From contig NZ_ABCF01000003.1 of the NCBI RefSeq assembly GCF_000181495.1, positions 1 to 64,000 on the forward strand: a DNA stretch of 64,000 nt. Direction: 5' to 3'. Of the stretch, positions 60,969 through 64,000 are shown piece after piece (position 1 is the first letter of the stretch; every line of letters begins with the position of its first letter). The translations under genes and the position numbers were made by a program. Below the pieces are notes generated by a model. That model worked only from the letters and a program-made list of their open reading frames with translations. It was not told the origin of the DNA and ran no database searches. The stretch comes from Bacillus sp. SG-1. GTDB lineage: Bacteria > Bacillota > Bacilli > Bacillales > Bacillaceae_B.

Positions 60969-62066
60969 TTATTTCCAACCAACTTCGTTGAATAGTTTTA
61001 CAGCATCTGCATTGTTTTCACCAAGCACTGCCATCGGGATATCTTGTTTTTTGAAATCTCCCCATGCCTTCAATGTTTCGGAAGCTTCTACTTCAGCGTT
61101 TGCAGGGTACTCATTGTTTCCTTCAGCAAAGGCACCTTGTGCGTCCGTTCCTGTCATGTATTCAAGGAATTTGATGGCATTTTCATTATTTTTCGCATGC
61201 TTCAGCAAGCCTGCTCCTGAGATGTTAAAGTGTGCACCAGTTGTATCCTGGTTAGGGAAGAATACGCCAACCTGTTCAGCTACTTTCACTTCTTCCGGAT
61301 CAGAAGAGTTCAGCAGTCTGCCTACATAATACGTGTTGGCAATCGCAACATCGCCTTCACCGGCAACGATTGCTTTCACCTGGTCAGTGTCTCCGCCTTT
61401 AGGATCTCTGGCCATGTTTTCCACAATGCCAGCAGCCCATTCTTTCGCTTTTTCTTCTCCATGAAGCTCAATGAAAGAAGCCATTAGCGACTGGTTATAA
61501 ATGTTTTCAGAAGAGCGGATCAAGACTTTTCCGTTCCACTTTTCATTTGTCAGGTCTTCGTAAGTTGATAATTCAGAAGGATCGACACGGTCTTTAGAGT
61601 AAACGATGACGCGTCCGCGCTGCGTTAAAGCCACCCACTGATTATCAGTATCACGTAGATTTTCGTCGATGTTGCTGTTTACAGTTTCACTTTCAATGCT
61701 TTGTAGAAGTCCAGCTTCTTTCGCTTTATGTAAGTTGCCGGCATCCGCTGTGATGAATACATCGCCTTCTGTTGCTTCACCTTCACGCTTAAGACGCTCC
61801 ATCAATTCATCGCCTTCACCTTTGATGACATTGACTTTGATGCCTGTTTCTTCTTCAAACTTCTTGTAGATGGCATCATCTGTATCGTAATGGCGGGCTG
61901 TGTACACATTCACCTCACCTGAATCTGTAACTTCTTGCTCGTTATTTTCTGTGTTTCCTGTGTTGTTTGCTGCTTCATTCCCTGTGTTATTGTTGGAACA
62001 AGCTGCAAGAACTCCGAATGTCAGCATAAATGCCAACAGGGTAGTCCATAATGATTTCTTTCTCAT
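60969..62066 (-). CDS. Iron(III) ABC transporter substrate-binding lipoprotein (FutA/FbpA-like)
   Basis: A 365-residue lipoprotein (signal MRKKSLWTTLLAFMLTFGVL with the lipobox LAAC) of the FbpA/FutA class: NVYTARHYDTDDAIYKKFEE near residue 55, GDVFITADAGNLHKAKEAGL near residue 110 and AIANTYYVGRLL near residue 265, with tyrosines that could coordinate ferric iron. ATG 62066 has GGGGTGA upstream; the open frame continues further 5' without support. A Fur-like box lies about 50 bases before the gene, as expected for iron uptake. Confidence 0.92.
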   Translation of the reverse strand: MRKKSLWTTLLAFMLTFGVLAACSNNNTGNEAANNTGNTENNEQEVTDSGEVNVYTARHYDTDDAIYKKFEEETGIKVNVIKGEGDELMERLKREGEATEGDVFITADAGNLHKAKEAGLLQSIESETVNSNIDENLRDTDNQWVALTQRGRVIVYSKDRVDPSELSTYEDLTNEKWNGKVLIRSSENIYNQSLMASFIELHGEEKAKEWAAGIVENMARDPKGGDTDQVKAIVAGEGDVAIANTYYVGRLLNSSDPEEVKVAEQVGVFFPNQDTTGAHFNISGAGLLKHAKNNENAIKFLEYMTGTDAQGAFAEGNNEYPANAEVEASETLKAWGDFKKQDIPMAVLGENNADAVKLFNEVGWK

Positions 62067-62113
62067 ACTTTCACCCCTGGATGTTTTTTTATTTGAGCAA
62101 CCCTTAATGAATA

Positions 62114-62128
62114 TGATTCTCAATATCA
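62114..62128 (-). promoter_or_regulatory. Fur-like operator
   Basis: On the minus strand TGATATTGAGAATCA matches the Bacillus 7-1-7 Fur consensus TGATAATNATTATCA at 12 of 15 positions, 48 bases before the binding-protein start codon. Confidence 0.7.
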
Positions 62129-62443
62129 TTTATAAATGAAAACTGTTCTCAAGTCAATAGATTAATAAAAAAAGTTTTAAGCGTTTCCAATATGGGAGGC
62201 AAAACTTGGCCCAAAAGACTAATAGATAGAGTTAAAAGTGGAGGCATACAAAGCTGTGTTTTTTGAAGGCGGAACCGAGCAGGGACTTTTTTACAAAGAA
62301 ATAGTTATTACAATATTAATGGGGGTATCTCATGTATAGTTAGAGTAGGACATACAAATGAAGGTAGAATAGTTATTGAACGAAATGAGTGCATGGTGTT
62401 TCCGTTATGTTTTATTTAGATAGAACTTTTAATAAGTGAGAAG

Positions 62444-62566
62444 CTGATTTCCGCTCCAGGTGCGCGACTCCGCGGGGCGGGCGGTGAGCCTCCTCGGCTT
62501 CGCCTGTGGGGTCTCACCTGTCCCGCTTATCCCGCAGGAGGTCACGCACCTTCCGCTACAATCAAA
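62444..62566 (-). repeat. Fold-back repeat element, full copy (reverse orientation)
   Basis: CTGATTTCCGCTCCAGGTGC at the left, GCACCTTCCGCTACAATC at the right, and the full GCGGGGCGGGCGGTGAG / CTCACCTGTCCCGC interior. It matches the copy at 26921-27040 at almost every position. The rest of the 637-base gap (62067-62703) holds the Fur box and AT-rich sequence without a gene. Confidence 0.88.
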
Positions 62567-62703
62567 CCTTTTAACCAAAAATGTTTACAAAAGTGCGTTT
62601 CTAACATGGTGTGATGGAAGCTGTTAGATCCAGAAGGAACCTTTTAACAACGGGATCAATCAACTTTCTTTTTAAATATCAAGAAAACAAAGGGGGAAAA
62701 GAT

Positions 62704-63555
62704 GTGAAAAAGATTATTTTAACAACTGAGAGTGGCGCGGATCTGCCAAATGATTTGGTTGAAAAATATAATGTTAGAGTAGTGCCGATGCATATCATCA
62801 TGGATGGGAAAGATTATTTGGATGGTTCCCTGCCGGTGGAGGACATTTATGACTACTATGCACGCACGAAAAAAATCCCCTCCACAACTTCTACAAACGC
62901 ACACGAGTATCAAGAACTTTTCACCAAGATCAGAACTGAATTTCCTGATTGTACAATTATCCATATTGGCTATACGTCAAAGGCATCATCTTCCTTTCAA
63001 AATGCGGTCATCGCTGCGGAAGAATTTGGAGATATCTATCTCATTGACGCCTTGAATGTGACGGGAGGATTAGCGGCCGTTGTGATATATGCTGGTCAAG
63101 TGCTGCAGAACGAACCAGATATTGAACCTCAACAATTAGTTGAAAGAATCGAATCAATCGTCCCTAAATCAAGGCTCTCTTTCGTCCCAGGCAGCCTGGA
63201 GTTCCTTAGGGCAGGAGGACGTGTAAGCAACATGGCTTCACTTGTGGGGGCCCTGTTAAAAATAAAGCCATGTATAGAACTGGTGGACGGCAAGCTGGTT
63301 TCTACAAAAAAATACCGAGGGAAAATGAGTACAGTAGCTGAAAAACTCCTGCGTGAGTATTTGGATGAATACAATATCGACCGGGAACAGCTTTATTTCA
63401 TCTACTCCATAGGTTTAGATGAAAGTGTAAAAGCGAGGATGGATGAAGTCGCCAAAGAAAACGGGTTCCAAAATATAAGATGGATTCAAGCAGGCGGTAT
63501 GATTTCGACTCACTCTGGAGCCGGTGGATTCGGGGTTGCGGGGTTGGAAGTATAA
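62704..63555 (+). CDS. DegV family fatty-acid-binding protein
   Basis: A 283-residue cytoplasmic protein of the DegV family, the FakB-type fatty acid carrier that presents fatty acids to the FakA kinase for phospholipid synthesis. Family features are ILTTESGADLPNDLVEKYNV at the N-terminus, STTSTNAHEYQELFTKI near residue 62, IGYTSKASSSFQNAVIAAE near residue 90 and a C-terminal STHSGAGGFGVAGL. No FakA gene is nearby. The start is GTG 62704 with AAAGGGGG upstream; an ATG further 5' would run through the repeat-adjacent region and lacks support. Confidence 0.9.
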   Translation: MKKIILTTESGADLPNDLVEKYNVRVVPMHIIMDGKDYLDGSLPVEDIYDYYARTKKIPSTTSTNAHEYQELFTKIRTEFPDCTIIHIGYTSKASSSFQNAVIAAEEFGDIYLIDALNVTGGLAAVVIYAGQVLQNEPDIEPQQLVERIESIVPKSRLSFVPGSLEFLRAGGRVSNMASLVGALLKIKPCIELVDGKLVSTKKYRGKMSTVAEKLLREYLDEYNIDREQLYFIYSIGLDESVKARMDEVAKENGFQNIRWIQAGGMISTHSGAGGFGVAGLEV

Positions 63556-63610
63556 CGACGGAGTCAGATTTCAGTACAAGGTAATTTTAAAAAAGATAGG
63601 AGGCAGGACT

Positions 63611-64000
63611 ATGAGGGAACCTGTTATTATCGTCGGGGCTGGATTAAGCGGACTTCATGCGGCCTCCCTGCTTCACTCTCAAGGCATTGAATGCAGGGTC
63701 CTCGAATCGCGGAACCGAGTAGGAGGCAGGGTGTTAACAGGGATGGTTGAGGGCGGTCCGGACAAGGGGATGTTTGACCTCGGTCCGACTTGGTTCTGGC
63801 CTGACCAAGAACCGGTTATCTCCAGTATTGTGAAAAAGTTCGGCTTGTCCACATTTGAGCAACATACGGAAGGGGCTCTGTTATTCGAGCAGTCTCAAAA
63901 GGAAGCTGCCCAGCGGCACATACCGCCGGCAGGATCCTTTGCGAAATCGTTTCGTTTCCGAGGGGGTGTGCAGACCCTCATTGACTCTATTTCTGCGACT
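63611..64000 (+). CDS. Flavin-dependent amine oxidase/FAD oxidoreductase (3' end outside window)
   Basis: The first 130 codons of a gene that runs past the window end. The product opens MREPVIIVGAGLSGLHAASL, with the GxGxxG dinucleotide-binding motif, continues ECRVLESRNRVGGRVLTGM (the typical GGR motif of amine oxidases) and DLGPTWFWPDQEPV. Monoamine oxidase, phytoene-desaturase-like or related FAD enzymes are possible; the substrate cannot be told from this part. AGGAGG lies 7 bases before the ATG. Confidence 0.85.
   Translation, partial: MREPVIIVGAGLSGLHAASLLHSQGIECRVLESRNRVGGRVLTGMVEGGPDKGMFDLGPTWFWPDQEPVISSIVKKFGLSTFEQHTEGALLFEQSQKEAAQRHIPPAGSFAKSFRFRGGVQTLIDSISAT

Noticed and set aside
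1-64000. tRNA or rRNA genes, phage genes and transposases
   Set aside because: No cloverleaf-like segments with T-loop signatures, rRNA-like stretches, integrases or DDE transposases were recognised on either strand.

Overview
The window is a chromosomal segment of a low-to-moderate GC Firmicute, almost certainly a member of the Bacillaceae (Bacillus sensu lato). The main reasons are a near full-length match in memory to Bacillus AprX, Bacillus-type DgkB, RlmCD, YndM, YhfH and YczE proteins, an S-box riboswitch in front of a YxjG/YxjH-type gene, purine-rich Shine-Dalgarno sites with frequent GTG and TTG starts, and many stem-loop plus T-tract terminators. I cannot fix the genus from sequence alone. 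No rRNA, tRNA, phage, transposase or CRISPR locus is visible.

Layout. 1-8 kb: 3' part of a diacylglycerol kinase gene, a secreted divergent polysaccharide deacetylase, a multi-helix mechanosensitive-type membrane protein, and a TAXI-TRAP transporter operon (lipoprotein receptor, DUF1850 protein, fused permease). 8-28 kb: many short accessory genes: a MEDS-domain protein, small membrane proteins, two LD-carboxypeptidases (S66), NUDIX, DinB and alpha/beta hydrolases, an ECF sigma/anti-sigma pair, GNAT acetyltransferases, a haem-degrading-type monooxygenase with a partner, and the subtilase AprX. 28-33 kb: a minus-strand block with a beta-propeller sugar-dehydrogenase-like protein, membrane proteins and a secreted metzincin protease. 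33-40 kb: RlmCD, then the glyoxylate shunt (a frameshifted malate synthase G gene and an intact isocitrate lyase gene) and a YhfH zinc ribbon. 40-50 kb: YczE, an MFS transporter, MarR, a large catalase, a GntP permease, a 10-unit 53-bp repeat array, and a SAM-riboswitch-controlled methionine-synthase-family gene. 50-64 kb: a heptad coiled-coil protein, a TetR regulator divergent from an MMPL exporter and its secreted partner, an AbgT transporter, a Fur-type iron ABC operon, DegV, and the start of a flavin amine oxidase.

How the genes fit together. Several recognisable functional units stand out: organic-acid uptake (TRAP) with an intercistronic hairpin that would favour the receptor; acetate and fatty-acid carbon use (aceA and malate synthase G) with a shared palindrome in both leaders; ferric iron uptake with a Fur-like box; methionine metabolism under SAM control; and an envelope export pair under a TetR repressor. 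dgkB and rlmCD are adjacent in B. subtilis, but here about 32.5 kb of mostly accessory genes lies between them.

The most unusual content is non-coding. Five separate intergenic arrays have units spaced 20-21 bp (two DNA helical turns). One array has ten units at exactly 53 bp (five turns). A fold-back element of about 120 bp is present in three full copies plus fragments. Three genes (a GNAT, malate synthase G, and a lipoprotein) are broken by single small indels in homopolymer or dinucleotide runs, so assembly error must be excluded before they are called pseudogenes.
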